Source of the DNA: Erythrobacteraceae bacterium
GTDB taxonomy: Bacteria; Pseudomonadota; Alphaproteobacteria; Sphingomonadales; Sphingomonadaceae
Direction: 5' to 3'
Length of the DNA: 64,000 nt
Assembly: GCA_024642525.1 (NCBI GenBank)
Contig: JAHEAX010000001.1
Coordinates: 186,001 to 250,000 of the forward strand
Shown: piece by piece, positions 37,771 to 46,089 of the stretch
Numbering within the stretch: position 1 is the first letter of the stretch
How the letters are laid out: the number at the start of each line of letters is the position of its first letter
Made by a program: the position numbers and the translations under genes
Notes under the pieces: model-generated
Database searches by the model: none
Told to the model about the DNA's origin: nothing
What the model saw: the letters and a program-made list of their open reading frames with translations, nothing else

Positions 37771-40434
37771 ATGAGCAATTCGGTCTATACCTTCGGCGGC
37801 ACTGCAATATCCGACGATCCTCGCGCGAAGGACAAGACCATAGTGGGCGGCAAGGGCGCAAACCTTGCCGAAATGGCGGAAATTGGCCTGCCTGTTCCGC
37901 CGGGCTTCACCATCACCACCGAAGAATGCGTGGAATATCTGGCCGGTGGTTCGGACTTTTCCGACAGCCTGCGCCAGGGCGTGGCTGCAGCGTTGCACCA
38001 TATCGAAAAGACAGTCGGCAAGACCTTTGGCAGCAAAGAAGACCCGCTGCTGGTTTCCGTTCGCTCCGGCGCGCGCGTTTCCATGCCCGGCATGATGGAT
38101 ACGGTGCTGAACCTCGGTCTCAATGACGAGACCGTTGCAGGTCTGGCAAAGGCATCGGGCGATGAGCGTTTTGCATGGGATTCCTACCGCCGCTTCATCC
38201 AGATGTATTCAGACGTTGTGCTTGGCGTCGACCATGGCCTGTTCGAAGAGGCACTTGAAATCGCAAAGGAAGACAAGGGCTTCTACGCCGATACCGAGAT
38301 GGAGGCTGAAGACTGGCAGGCGCTGGTCGCAGAATATAAATCCATCGTTGATCAGGAATTGGGCCGTTCTTTCCCGCTCGATGTCCACGAACAATTATGG
38401 GGCGCCATTTCGGCTGTTTTTGACAGTTGGGATGCTGACCGCGCGAAAGTCTATCGCAGGCTGAACGATATCCCGTCTGACTGGGGAACGGCTGTAAACG
38501 TGCAGGCCATGGTGTTCGGCAATATGGGCGATACCAGCGCAACCGGCGTAGCGTTCACCCGCGACCCGGCCACTGGCGAACGCGCATATTACGGCGAATA
38601 TCTGATCAACGCGCAGGGCGAGGATGTCGTCGCCGGCATCCGTACCCCGCAATATCTGACCAAGGCAGCGCGCGAAGCGGCCAATGCCAAGCCGTTGAGC
38701 ATGGAAGAAGCCATGCCCGACGCATACGGGCAGCTCGCCCATGTGTTTGACCTGCTGGAACGCCATTACCGCGATATGCAGGACATCGAGTTCACAGTGC
38801 AGGATGGTGTTCTGTGGATGCTGCAGACGCGGTCTGGCAAGCGCACGGCGAAAGCGGCGCTTAAAATGGCTGTCGACATGGTGGGTGAAGGGCTGATTGA
38901 CGAGCGCGAAGCGGTCTTGCGGATTGATCCGATGGCCCTCGACCAGTTGCTGCACCCCACGCTCGACCCTGATGCACCGCGCACCATTCTCACCACCGGC
39001 CTGCCGGCGTCACCAGGCGCGGCCAGCGGCAAGATCGTGCTGGATGCGGATATGGCGGAACAACACGCTGCCCGCGGCGACAAAGTCATTCTCGTGCGGG
39101 TCGAAACCAGCCCTGAAGACATTCACGGAATGCACGCCGCGCAAGGAATTCTCACCGCACGCGGAGGGATGACAAGCCACGCAGCAGTTGTGGCCCGCGG
39201 CATGGGCCGCCCATGCGTTTCGGGCGCGTCACAAGTGGCGATCGACATGAAAACCCGCACGCTGCAGATTGGCTCTGTCCAGTTGAAGGAAGGCGACACT
39301 ATCACTCTGGATGGTGCCAAGGGCCAGGTCATGGAAGGGCTGGTGCCAACGGTTGAGCCTGAACTGGTGGGCGATTTCGGGACTTTGATGGAATGGGCCG
39401 ATGCGCACCGGCGGATGCGCGTGCGGACCAATGCGGAAACGCCGGACGATTGCCGCATGGCGCGCCAGTTTGGCGCAGAAGGCATTGGCCTGTGCCGCAC
39501 CGAGCATATGTTCTTCGATGCGCGCAGGATCAGCGCAGTGCGCCAGATGATCCTGGCAGATGATGAAGCGGGCAGGCGCAAGGCGCTGGCAAAGCTCTTG
39601 CCGGAACAGCGGGATGATTTCCGCCAGATTTTTGAAGTGATGGCAGGACTTCCTTGCACCATCCGCCTGCTCGATCCGCCATTGCATGAATTCCTGCCCA
39701 CGGCAGAAGCCGATTTTGCGGATCTGGCTGATGAAACCAAGCTGGGGGTAGATCATCTAAAACGCCGCGCCGCCGAACTGCACGAATTCAACCCGATGCT
39801 GGGCCATCGTGGCTGCCGCCTGGGCATCACCTATCCTGAAATCTACGAAATGCAGGCCCGGGCGATTTTCGAGGCAGCCTGCGAAGTTGCCGAACAATCA
39901 GGCGAAGCGCCAGTGCCTGAAATCATGATCCCGCTGGTTGCGACAAGGCGGGAGCTCCAGATCCTGAAAACGCTGGTGGACCGCGTGGCGCAGGAAGTCT
40001 TTGCCGACAAAGGTTGCTCGGTCGAATATCTGGTCGGCACCATGATCGAGTTGCCAAGGGCTGCCTTGATGGCCGATGAAATTGCGCACGAAGCGCTGTT
40101 TTTCTCGTTCGGTACCAATGATTTGACCCAGACAACTCTTGGCGTTTCGAGGGACGATTCGGCCCGTTTCCTGGCACCTTACGTAGAAAAAGGCATCTTC
40201 CCGCGCGATCCGTTTGTCAGCCTCGATATTGACGGTGTGGGTCAGCTGGTCCGCATGGCCGCAGAACGTGGGCGCGAAACGCGTGATGGCATCAAGCTGG
40301 GCATCTGCGGCGAACACGGCGGAGACCCTGCCAGCATCGCATTCTGCGAGGAAGTTGGGCTCGATTACGTCAGTGCATCGCCATACCGCGTGCCGATTGC
40401 CCGTCTCGCCGCGGCCCAGGCCTCGCTCCGCTAG
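37771..40434 (+). CDS. ppdK: Pyruvate, phosphate dikinase
   Basis: PPDK interconverts pyruvate, ATP and phosphate with phosphoenolpyruvate, AMP and pyrophosphate, supporting gluconeogenesis. The 887-residue protein has an N-terminal ATP-grasp domain (VGGKGANLAEMAEIGLPVPPGF, VSVRSGARVSMPGMMDTVLNLG), a swivelling domain with the phosphohistidine loop GGMTSHAAVVARGMGRPCVSGA, and a C-terminal TIM barrel (GLCRTEHMFFD, FGTNDLTQTTLG). The start at 37771 gives the typical N-terminus. Its stop shares a CTAG with that of the convergent methyltransferase gene. Confidence 0.97.
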   Translation: MSNSVYTFGGTAISDDPRAKDKTIVGGKGANLAEMAEIGLPVPPGFTITTEECVEYLAGGSDFSDSLRQGVAAALHHIEKTVGKTFGSKEDPLLVSVRSGARVSMPGMMDTVLNLGLNDETVAGLAKASGDERFAWDSYRRFIQMYSDVVLGVDHGLFEEALEIAKEDKGFYADTEMEAEDWQALVAEYKSIVDQELGRSFPLDVHEQLWGAISAVFDSWDADRAKVYRRLNDIPSDWGTAVNVQAMVFGNMGDTSATGVAFTRDPATGERAYYGEYLINAQGEDVVAGIRTPQYLTKAAREAANAKPLSMEEAMPDAYGQLAHVFDLLERHYRDMQDIEFTVQDGVLWMLQTRSGKRTAKAALKMAVDMVGEGLIDEREAVLRIDPMALDQLLHPTLDPDAPRTILTTGLPASPGAASGKIVLDADMAEQHAARGDKVILVRVETSPEDIHGMHAAQGILTARGGMTSHAAVVARGMGRPCVSGASQVAIDMKTRTLQIGSVQLKEGDTITLDGAKGQVMEGLVPTVEPELVGDFGTLMEWADAHRRMRVRTNAETPDDCRMARQFGAEGIGLCRTEHMFFDARRISAVRQMILADDEAGRRKALAKLLPEQRDDFRQIFEVMAGLPCTIRLLDPPLHEFLPTAEADFADLADETKLGVDHLKRRAAELHEFNPMLGHRGCRLGITYPEIYEMQARAIFEAACEVAEQSGEAPVPEIMIPLVATRRELQILKTLVDRVAQEVFADKGCSVEYLVGTMIELPRAALMADEIAHEALFFSFGTNDLTQTTLGVSRDDSARFLAPYVEKGIFPRDPFVSLDIDGVGQLVRMAAERGRETRDGIKLGICGEHGGDPASIAFCEEVGLDYVSASPYRVPIARLAAAQASLR

Positions 40435-41189
40435 GATTTCCAGCCCGTAAGGGTCAGGATTTCAAATGTTTCAGAAACGCGGCCATTTTCGTCGGCATCG
40501 AGTAGAAATTCCTGCTTTGCGATAACAAGCGCCTTGCGGGTGAGTGCCGGAGGGCGCGAGACAAGCGCATTACTCAGCCCTTGCGCCCGCATATCGCGCA
40601 CCAGCGTTTCCAGACTGCTGTAGCGGACATCCAGAGATCGGGAATCGACAACCTGCCTCGCAAAACCGCTACGCTGGAGCAGCTCTGCACCAGCCCTGCG
40701 GTCCACCATAGGATGCATTCGCGCAGCAGGCCTTTGCCCATCCGCTGCCAGCATGGCCCTGCGTAGCAGAGGCGCGCTGCCAGCCCCAATCATGCTGGCG
40801 ATGAGAACACCGCCCGGTGCTAGTGCATTCCTGAGATGGATGAGCGCACCCGGCAGATCATTGACCGTATCCAGCGTGCCTACGCTGGCAATAAAATCGA
40901 ACGCCCCAAGTTGCAAAGGCGCTTCTTCATCGAGAGTAAGCGGATCGGCTGTAACAATCTCGCCCGCCGTAGAAGGAAGCGCTGCCGCGATCCGGCCGTG
41001 CCTGTCACCGATTACCAGGCTGCGAGCAGGTTCAAGCCGCATGAAAGACACCCGCTCTATTACGTCATCCGTCATATCGGCAAGGATGTAACTGGAATCA
41101 GGGTCCATTTTTGAAAGGCGCGCAGATCTCTGCCGGATTGCGCGGCGTCTTGCAGCATCGAAAATGCGGGGAGGGCTCTGATTTGCCAT
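40431..41189 (-). CDS. SAM-dependent methyltransferase-fold protein, NDUFAF5/BioC-like
   Basis: A 252-residue protein. The N-terminus RIFDAARRRAIRQRSARL is typical of the alphaproteobacterial NDUFAF5-like family. A SAM-fold follows with SLVIGDRHGRIAAALP (motif I, degenerate: GDxxG rather than GxGxG), DFIASVGTLDTVNDLPGALIHLRNALAPGGVLIASMIG, and ending VSETFEILTLTGWK. NDUFAF5 hydroxylates an arginine in complex I subunit NDUFS7; whether this homologue does so is inference. The gene is divergent from comF, a common alphaproteobacterial arrangement. Confidence 0.85.
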   Translation of the reverse strand: MANQSPPRIFDAARRRAIRQRSARLSKMDPDSSYILADMTDDVIERVSFMRLEPARSLVIGDRHGRIAAALPSTAGEIVTADPLTLDEEAPLQLGAFDFIASVGTLDTVNDLPGALIHLRNALAPGGVLIASMIGAGSAPLLRRAMLAADGQRPAARMHPMVDRRAGAELLQRSGFARQVVDSRSLDVRYSSLETLVRDMRAQGLSNALVSRPPALTRKALVIAKQEFLLDADENGRVSETFEILTLTGWKS

Positions 41190-41244
41190 GAACGCCCTCT
41201 GCCGCGCTTGCACCGCCTGCGCAAGCACGGCAACGTGGCAATCG

Positions 41245-42042
41245 ATGGCATCGGCACGCACCTTTTCACAATCCATGGCGCCGCTGGTCAACCTCATTTA
41301 TCCGCCTCGTTGCCCCCTGTGTGGCGGCTCTATCGCGCAGCAAAGCGGATTATGCGCGGGTTGCTGGGGCGATCTTCAGATCCCGACAGAACCGGCGTGC
41401 GCCACATGCCAGCGCCCATTTCTGAGCGAATCAGTCGAAGACGGCGCCATTTGCGCTCCTTGCATGGCGCAGCCTCCAAGGCATGGCGGCATTGCGGCAG
41501 GCACTATCTATAACGAAGCCTCTCGCCAGTTGGTCCTGAGCTTCAAACACGGCGGTCGTATTGCGATGGCACCAATGCTGGCGCGATTGATTGCGGGCAA
41601 GCTGCACTATGCAGATGAAAGCTGGACCTTGGTACCTGTGCCTTTGCACCGCTGGCGGCTGTGGGGGCGCGGCTATAATCAGGCGGCGTTGCTGGCAACA
41701 GAGCTTGCAAAAGTGACAGGCGCGAGGCTGGAAGTGCAGGGGCTGAGGCGTGACAAAAAGACACCGCCGCTGGCGGGACTGGGCCGGAATGCGCGGGCCA
41801 GGGCGCTTGCCGGCGCAATTTCCGTTTCTCCGCAGATGGCACCGCGAATAGCGGGCAAGAAGATAATCCTGGTCGATGATGTGCTGACCAGCGGTGCCAC
41901 CAGTGACAGCTGCGTCAGGGCATTGCAGGCCGCTGGCGCATCCGAGGTAAACATCGCCTGTTTTGCGCGTGTGCTGGATGACGTTCGCGTTGCAGAGGAG
42001 TTCCCAAATTGGAGGCTGGAAAACGAAACGCCCGAGACCTGA
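41245..42042 (+). CDS. comF: ComF family phosphoribosyltransferase-like protein
   Basis: A ComF protein of about 265 residues. A zinc-ribbon-like N-terminus (PPRCPLCGGSI, CAGCWGDL, CATCQRPF, CAPCM) is followed by a type-I phosphoribosyltransferase domain: LVPVPLHRWRLWGRGYNQAALLA, then the PRPP-binding KKIILVDDVLTSGATSDSCV. ComF is linked to DNA uptake and single-strand DNA handling in competent bacteria; elsewhere the role is less clear. The start is uncertain. ATGs exist at 41188, 41245 and 41275. The first overlaps the divergent gene's start codon, so I prefer 41245. A hairpin at its stop belongs to a minus-strand terminator. Confidence 0.92.
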   Translation: MASARTFSQSMAPLVNLIYPPRCPLCGGSIAQQSGLCAGCWGDLQIPTEPACATCQRPFLSESVEDGAICAPCMAQPPRHGGIAAGTIYNEASRQLVLSFKHGGRIAMAPMLARLIAGKLHYADESWTLVPVPLHRWRLWGRGYNQAALLATELAKVTGARLEVQGLRRDKKTPPLAGLGRNARARALAGAISVSPQMAPRIAGKKIILVDDVLTSGATSDSCVRALQAAGASEVNIACFARVLDDVRVAEEFPNWRLENETPET

Positions 42043-42052
42043 GGTCCCGGGC
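42019..42052 (-). terminator. Minus-strand rho-independent terminator overlapping the comF stop codon
   Basis: On the minus strand a 10-bp stem (42052-42043 with 42039-42030, one G-U pair) and a 3-nt loop run into GTTTCGTTTTC. Read on the plus strand the same stem has an A-C mismatch and no T-tract. It therefore terminates something transcribed on the minus strand from the gene-free region, not comF. Confidence 0.7.
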
Positions 42053-42255
42053 GCCACGTGACGAATAATGTCGGACCCGCCTTGCGGCTTGGCAACCATC
42101 CCCCCAGAAGGTTGCCGGGATCCAATCCCTCATCGTTTGGAGGCGCCATCACCGTCAGGCGGGCTGCATCTCCATATTCCCCTGAACCTGGCACTCTGTT
42201 GGTACCGTCATTCGGTGGGTGGCCCTTGCGAGCCACGTGCGATACATTCCACTAG
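42019..42255 (-). ncRNA. Candidate structured non-coding RNA, unassigned
   Basis: The 334-bp stretch between comF and hisI holds no convincing gene but much structure. A 7-bp stem GGCAACC/GGTTGCC with a 12-nt loop lies at 42091-42116. A GGGAT/ATCCC hairpin lies at 42117-42129. Distal segments pair: 42063-42073 with 42240-42249, and 42075-42081 with 42214-42220. This gives a long closed structure of about 190-230 nt. The T-rich terminator sits on the minus strand, so that orientation is preferred. Size and long-stem layout recall 6S RNA, but the neighbours expected for 6S (zapA, ygfA) are absent, and I cannot assign a family. Confidence 0.5.
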
Positions 42256-42376
42256 CTGATGCGACAGCATAGCGCCTTGTGCATTCAGGGCTTATTTTGA
42301 AGTCCAGCTGTTGTCATATTGCAACAATATTTCCTTTGCCGACCAATCGGCAATTTTATCCTGCGAAAGTCTGCCA

Positions 42377-42760
42377 GTGCCCGAAACCGCCGATTTGAAG
42401 AAGCGCCGCGAACAAGGGCGCGAATTCCTGCCCAAATTCGATTCAAATGGCCTGTTGAGCGCAGTCGTGGTCGACGCTGCGTCCAAGGATGTCCGCATGG
42501 TTGCCTTCATGGACCAGTTGGCTCTCGACAAGACGATTGAAACGGGAATCGCGCATTTCCATTCCCGCTCGCGCGGCAGGTTGTGGATGAAGGGCGAGAG
42601 CAGCGGCAATGTCCTTCGGGTCCAGTCCGTGCTGGTCGACTGCGACCAGGACGCCATTGTCCTCGTCTGCGAGGCAGCAGGCCCAACCTGTCACACCGGT
42701 GAGACAAGCTGTTTCTTCCGGAAGCTGAGCGGAGGAGAACTGGAGCGGGTCAAGACTTGA
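42377..42760 (+). CDS. hisI: Phosphoribosyl-AMP cyclohydrolase
   Basis: HisI opens the purine ring of phosphoribosyl-AMP in the third step of histidine synthesis. The 127-residue protein has LPKFDSNGLLSAVVVDAAS, HFHSRSRGRLWMKGESSGNV, the metal-binding VLVDCDQDAIVL and the zinc-cysteine segment CHTGETSCFFR. No ATG is available. The GTG at 42377 gives a normal N-terminus; a TTG at 42311 would add 22 unlikely residues. It stands apart from other his genes, and there is no fused HisE domain. Its stop codon overlaps the operator of the next gene. Confidence 0.93.
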   Translation: MPETADLKKRREQGREFLPKFDSNGLLSAVVVDAASKDVRMVAFMDQLALDKTIETGIAHFHSRSRGRLWMKGESSGNVLRVQSVLVDCDQDAIVLVCEAAGPTCHTGETSCFFRKLSGGELERVKT

Positions 42761-42782
42761 CCTTTACGTAAAGGTTATTTAG
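42757..42782 (+). promoter_or_regulatory. Perfect palindromic operator for the adjacent MerR regulator
   Basis: ACCTTTACGTAAAGGT at 42760-42775 is a perfect 16-bp palindrome. It lies 3' of a TTGACC (42757-42762) and before an AT-rich TTATTTAGAG. MerR-type activators bind between the -35 and -10 boxes, and LiuR-type MerR sites have a similar TTTACGTAAA core (recalled knowledge). The likely target is the merR-acyl-CoA dehydrogenase operon, with autoregulation. Confidence 0.75.
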
Positions 42783-42826
42783 AGTTCGCAGCGTCAAGGA
42801 TAGCTGAACGACGCGGGGACCGAGAG

Positions 42827-43264
42827 ATGCAGACTGCCAATTCGCCAGCACGCCACGCAGGCGCACATCTGGAACGGCCGGACAAGCTCCTGCGCGAACA
42901 GTTCAGCATTTCCGATCTTACATCCGAATTTGACTGCACGGCCCGTGCATTACGTTTTTACGAAGACGAAGGCCTGGTCGCACCGAAGCGCGTCGGGCTG
43001 ACCCGTGTATATTCCAAACGCGACCGAGCGCGGCTGGCTTGGATAATGCGGGCCAAGAACGTAGGCTTCAGCCTGTCTGAAATCCGCGAAATGATTGACC
43101 TTTATGATCTTGACGATGGCCGCGTGGAACAACGCCGCGTCACGATTGACCGCTGCCGCCGCCATGTCGCCAAGTTGAAAAGCCAGCGCGATGATATCGA
43201 TTCGTCAATCCATGAATTGACCGACTTTATAAAGCAAATCGAACGACTTGAAGCTGAAAGCTGA
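42827..43264 (+). CDS. MerR family transcriptional regulator
   Basis: A 145-residue MerR-type protein. The winged helix-turn-helix is FSISDLTSEFDCTARALRFYEDEGLVAPKRVGLTRVYSKRD. A long dimerising coiled coil follows (LDDGRVEQRRVTIDRCRRHVAKLKSQ). No metal-binding cysteines are present, so it is unlikely to sense metal. It belongs with the LiuR-like regulators of acyl-CoA or branched-chain amino acid breakdown, which fits the acyl-CoA dehydrogenase gene 31 bp downstream. The 24-residue N-terminal extension before the DNA-binding domain is unremarkable. A palindromic operator lies upstream. Confidence 0.93.
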   Translation: MQTANSPARHAGAHLERPDKLLREQFSISDLTSEFDCTARALRFYEDEGLVAPKRVGLTRVYSKRDRARLAWIMRAKNVGFSLSEIREMIDLYDLDDGRVEQRRVTIDRCRRHVAKLKSQRDDIDSSIHELTDFIKQIERLEAES

Positions 43265-43295
43265 GATAGCTTTCACCCCCAGCAAGGAAAAACAG

Positions 43296-45101
43296 ATGCC
43301 GACTTATACCGCCCCGACGCGCGATACGCGCTTCATCGTCAACGAACTGCTCGACCTTCCAAGCTATGGCAATCTGCCAGGTTTTGAAAATGCATCAGCC
43401 GACATGATCGACACAGTCATCAACGAAGCCGGCAAATTCTGCGCCGAAGTTCTCCACCCTTTGAACCAGGTGGGCGACCACGAAGGCTGTACTCGCCATG
43501 CTGACGGCACGGTAACGACGCCTACGGGTTTCAAGGCGGCGTTCGACCAATATTGTGATTCGGGATGGGGCACGATCGCACAGCCGGAAGTATTTGGCGG
43601 GCAGGGGATGCCCCATGTGCTTGGCTTCGTGGTCGAGGAATTCATGGCCACGTCAAACCAGGCCTTCGCGATGTACCCCGGCCTTACTTCCGGCGCTGTA
43701 TCGGCAATTATCGCCAAGGGTTCGGACGAACAGAAGGCAAAATTCCTTCCCAAGATGATCTCCGGCCAGTGGCTTGGCACCATGAACCTGACCGAACCGC
43801 ATTGCGGTACCGATCTCGGTATGATCCGGACCAAGGCCGAACCGCAGGCAGATGGGTCGTATGCGATTATCGGCACCAAGATTTTCATATCGGCGGGCGA
43901 ACATGACCTGACCGAGAACATCATCCACCTTGTGCTCGCAAAAACACCAGGCGCTCCGGATAGTTCGAAGGGCATTTCGCTGTTTATCGTTCCCAAGATC
44001 CTCGTCGATGATGAAGGCAATCTGGGTGATCGCAATGCAGTGCAGTGTGGTTCCATAGAAGAAAAGATGGGCATCCACGGCAACGCGACCTGCGTCATGA
44101 ATTATGATGGCGCCAAGGGCTGGATGGTCGGTGAAGAAAACAAGGGCCTCGCGGCCATGTTCATCATGATGAATGCTGCGCGCCTTGGCGTGGGCATTCA
44201 GGGTCTGGCCCAGGCAGAAATCGCTTATCAGAATGCTGTGGCCTATGCGCTTGATCGGCGTCAGGGCAGGGCGCTTACTGGCCCGGCCGACCCGCAGGCA
44301 CAGGCTGACCCGATCTTTGTTCACCCCGACGTCCGCCGGATGCTGATGGATGCCAAGGCATTCACCGAGGGCATGCGCGCATTGGCATTGTGGGGCGCAC
44401 TTCAGGTCGATCTGACCCACAAGGCACAGACAGAAGAAGAACGCGCCAAGGCAGACATGATCATCAGCCTGCTGACCCCTGTCATCAAGGGTTATGGCAC
44501 CGACAAGGGCTATGATGTAGCCACCAACATGCAGCAGGTCTTCGGCGGCCACGGTTATGTGACCGAGTGGGGGATGGAGCAGTTCGTCCGCGATTCGCGC
44601 ATTGCGATGATCTACGAAGGCACCAATGGCGTTCAGGCCATGGACCTTTGCGGGCGCAAGCTGGCCCAGAATGGCGGCGCTGCCATTCAGGCATTCTTTG
44701 CCACCGTGGACGAAGAAATTGCCGCAGCCCGCCAGGATGTGCAGCTGAAGCCGATTGCAGATGCTCTGGACAAGGCATTGGGCGAGCAGAAGGCTGCGAC
44801 CATGTGGTTCATGCAGCATGCCATGCAAAACCCGAACGACCTTGGTGCCGGCGCGCATCATTACATGCACATTATGGGCATCGTGACGCTGGGCCTGATG
44901 TGGCTGCGCATGGCGAAGATCTCGCTCGCCAAGCTGGCGGAAGGCACGGACGACAAGGCATTCTACGAAGCCAAGGTCGCGACCGCGCGTTACTATGCAG
45001 ACCGGTTCATTCCCGATGCAGGGGCGCTGCGCCGCAAGCTGGAAAGCGGTTCTGCGTCGATGATGGCGCTTGGCGAAGACGCCTTCGCGACAGCTTCCTG
45101 A
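43296..45101 (+). CDS. Acyl-CoA dehydrogenase with C-terminal extension
   Basis: A 601-residue FAD-dependent dehydrogenase. After an N-terminal segment typical of the group (YTAPTRDTRFIVNELLDL), the acyl-CoA dehydrogenase core shows MNLTEPHCGTDLGMIRTKAE, IFISAGEHDL, GIQGLAQAEIAYQNAVAYALDR and QVFGGHGYVTEWGMEQFVRDSRIAMIYEGTNGVQAMDL. An extra C-terminal domain (about 490-601) is that of the DmdC/FadE-like family. Substrate could be a medium-chain, branched or methylthio-acyl-CoA. AAGGAA precedes the ATG at 43296. It is probably controlled by the adjacent MerR protein. Confidence 0.92.
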   Translation: MPTYTAPTRDTRFIVNELLDLPSYGNLPGFENASADMIDTVINEAGKFCAEVLHPLNQVGDHEGCTRHADGTVTTPTGFKAAFDQYCDSGWGTIAQPEVFGGQGMPHVLGFVVEEFMATSNQAFAMYPGLTSGAVSAIIAKGSDEQKAKFLPKMISGQWLGTMNLTEPHCGTDLGMIRTKAEPQADGSYAIIGTKIFISAGEHDLTENIIHLVLAKTPGAPDSSKGISLFIVPKILVDDEGNLGDRNAVQCGSIEEKMGIHGNATCVMNYDGAKGWMVGEENKGLAAMFIMMNAARLGVGIQGLAQAEIAYQNAVAYALDRRQGRALTGPADPQAQADPIFVHPDVRRMLMDAKAFTEGMRALALWGALQVDLTHKAQTEEERAKADMIISLLTPVIKGYGTDKGYDVATNMQQVFGGHGYVTEWGMEQFVRDSRIAMIYEGTNGVQAMDLCGRKLAQNGGAAIQAFFATVDEEIAAARQDVQLKPIADALDKALGEQKAATMWFMQHAMQNPNDLGAGAHHYMHIMGIVTLGLMWLRMAKISLAKLAEGTDDKAFYEAKVATARYYADRFIPDAGALRRKLESGSASMMALGEDAFATAS

Positions 45102-45118
45102 ACCTGCTGCACAAGAAA

Positions 45119-45155
45119 GGCGGGCCGCCCGGGTTGGGTGGTCCGCCCTTTTTAT
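45119..45155 (+). terminator. Bidirectional rho-independent terminator
   Basis: A 12-bp GC-rich stem (45119-45130 with 45136-45147, two G-T pairs) with a GGGTT loop is followed by CTTTTTAT on the plus strand. On the minus strand it is followed by TTTCTTG. It serves the convergent acyl-CoA dehydrogenase and cysK genes. Confidence 0.85.
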
Positions 45156-45168
45156 TTGCCTGACGATA

Positions 45169-46089
45169 TTACTCGGTCGGCAGGAAATCGGGCACAGACA
45201 GGTATCTTTCGCCCGTGTCGTAGTTGAAGCCCAGAAAGCGGGTGCCAACCGCAAGTTCCGGCAATTTTTTTGCAATGGCCGCCAGTGTTGCCCCACTGGA
45301 TATGCCGACCAAAAGGCCTTCTTCAGCCGCGCAACGCCGCGCCATTTCCTTCGCGACCTCGGCATCCACCGGGATCGAGCCGTCGATAGCCTGCGTATGC
45401 AGATTGCCGGGAATGAACCCTGCGCCAATCCCCTGAATCGGGTGCGGGCCAGGCTGACCGCCTGAAATGACGGGTGAAAGTTCAGGTTCGACGGCATAGG
45501 CCTTCAGGGCGGGCCAGTGGCGCTTCAGTTCTTCCGCACAGCCGGTCAGATGTCCGCCCGTCCCCACACCGGTGATAAGCACATCAACAGGTCCGTCAGC
45601 GAAATCTGCGAGGATTTCCTGCGAGGTCGTGGCCACATGGACTGCGACGTTGGCCGGATTGTCGAACTGCTGCGGCATCCATGCGCCGGGGGTTTTCGAG
45701 ACCAGTTCGGATGCACGTTCGATCGCGCCTTTCATACCCTTTGCCTTGTCTGTCAGATCGAAGCTCGCGCCATAGGCAAGCATCAGCCTGCGGCGTTCGA
45801 TCGACATGGATTCAGGCATGACCAGCAGCAGCTTATAGCCCTTGACCGCAGCCACCATCGCCAGGCCTACGCCGGTGTTGCCCGATGTAGGCTCGATAAT
45901 CGTGCCGCCCGGCTTGAGATCGCCCGATGCTTCGGCCGCTTCAATCATCGCCAGCGCGATACGGTCCTTGATTGAACCTCCGGGGTTTGACCGTTCCGAC
46001 TTGATCCAGACTTCATGGTCGGGGAACATGCGCGACAAGCGAATGTGGGCGGTGTTGCCAATAGTGGCGAGGACAGATGCGGCTTTCAT
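45169..46089 (-). CDS. cysK: Cysteine synthase A
   Basis: CysK joins O-acetylserine and sulfide to give cysteine, using PLP. The 306-residue protein has the PLP lysine in [12 protein letters not shown] (about Lys 41), the Asn of [20 protein letters not shown] for phosphate binding, and SSGATLAA. The ATG overlaps the stop of the upstream exporter gene by 4 bp, so cysK is the second gene of a two-gene unit. It is convergent with the acyl-CoA dehydrogenase gene. Confidence 0.96.
   Translation of the reverse strand: MKAASVLATIGNTAHIRLSRMFPDHEVWIKSERSNPGGSIKDRIALAMIEAAEASGDLKPGGTIIEPTSGNTGVGLAMVAAVKGYKLLLVMPESMSIERRRLMLAYGASFDLTDKAKGMKGAIERASELVSKTPGAWMPQQFDNPANVAVHVATTSQEILADFADGPVDVLITGVGTGGHLTGCAEELKRHWPALKAYAVEPELSPVISGGQPGPHPIQGIGAGFIPGNLHTQAIDGSIPVDAEVAKEMARRCAAEEGLLVGISSGATLAAIAKKLPELAVGTRFLGFNYDTGERYLSVPDFLPTE

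Noticed and set aside
41679-42236. Minus-strand open frame over comF and the structured region
   Set aside because: Antisense to comF with no family likeness; the hairpins and terminator explain the region better as RNA.
42058-42252. 6S RNA (ssrS) as the identity of the structured gap
   Set aside because: Size, closing stem and a short 5' match are suggestive, but the conserved central bubble could not be matched and zapA/ygfA are absent. Left as unassigned.
43653-45497. Very long minus-strand open frame (614 codons) across the acyl-CoA dehydrogenase gene
   Set aside because: It is antisense to a gene with full family motifs, crosses the strong bidirectional terminator and enters cysK. Its product has no recognisable domain. 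A shadow of GC-rich codon use.
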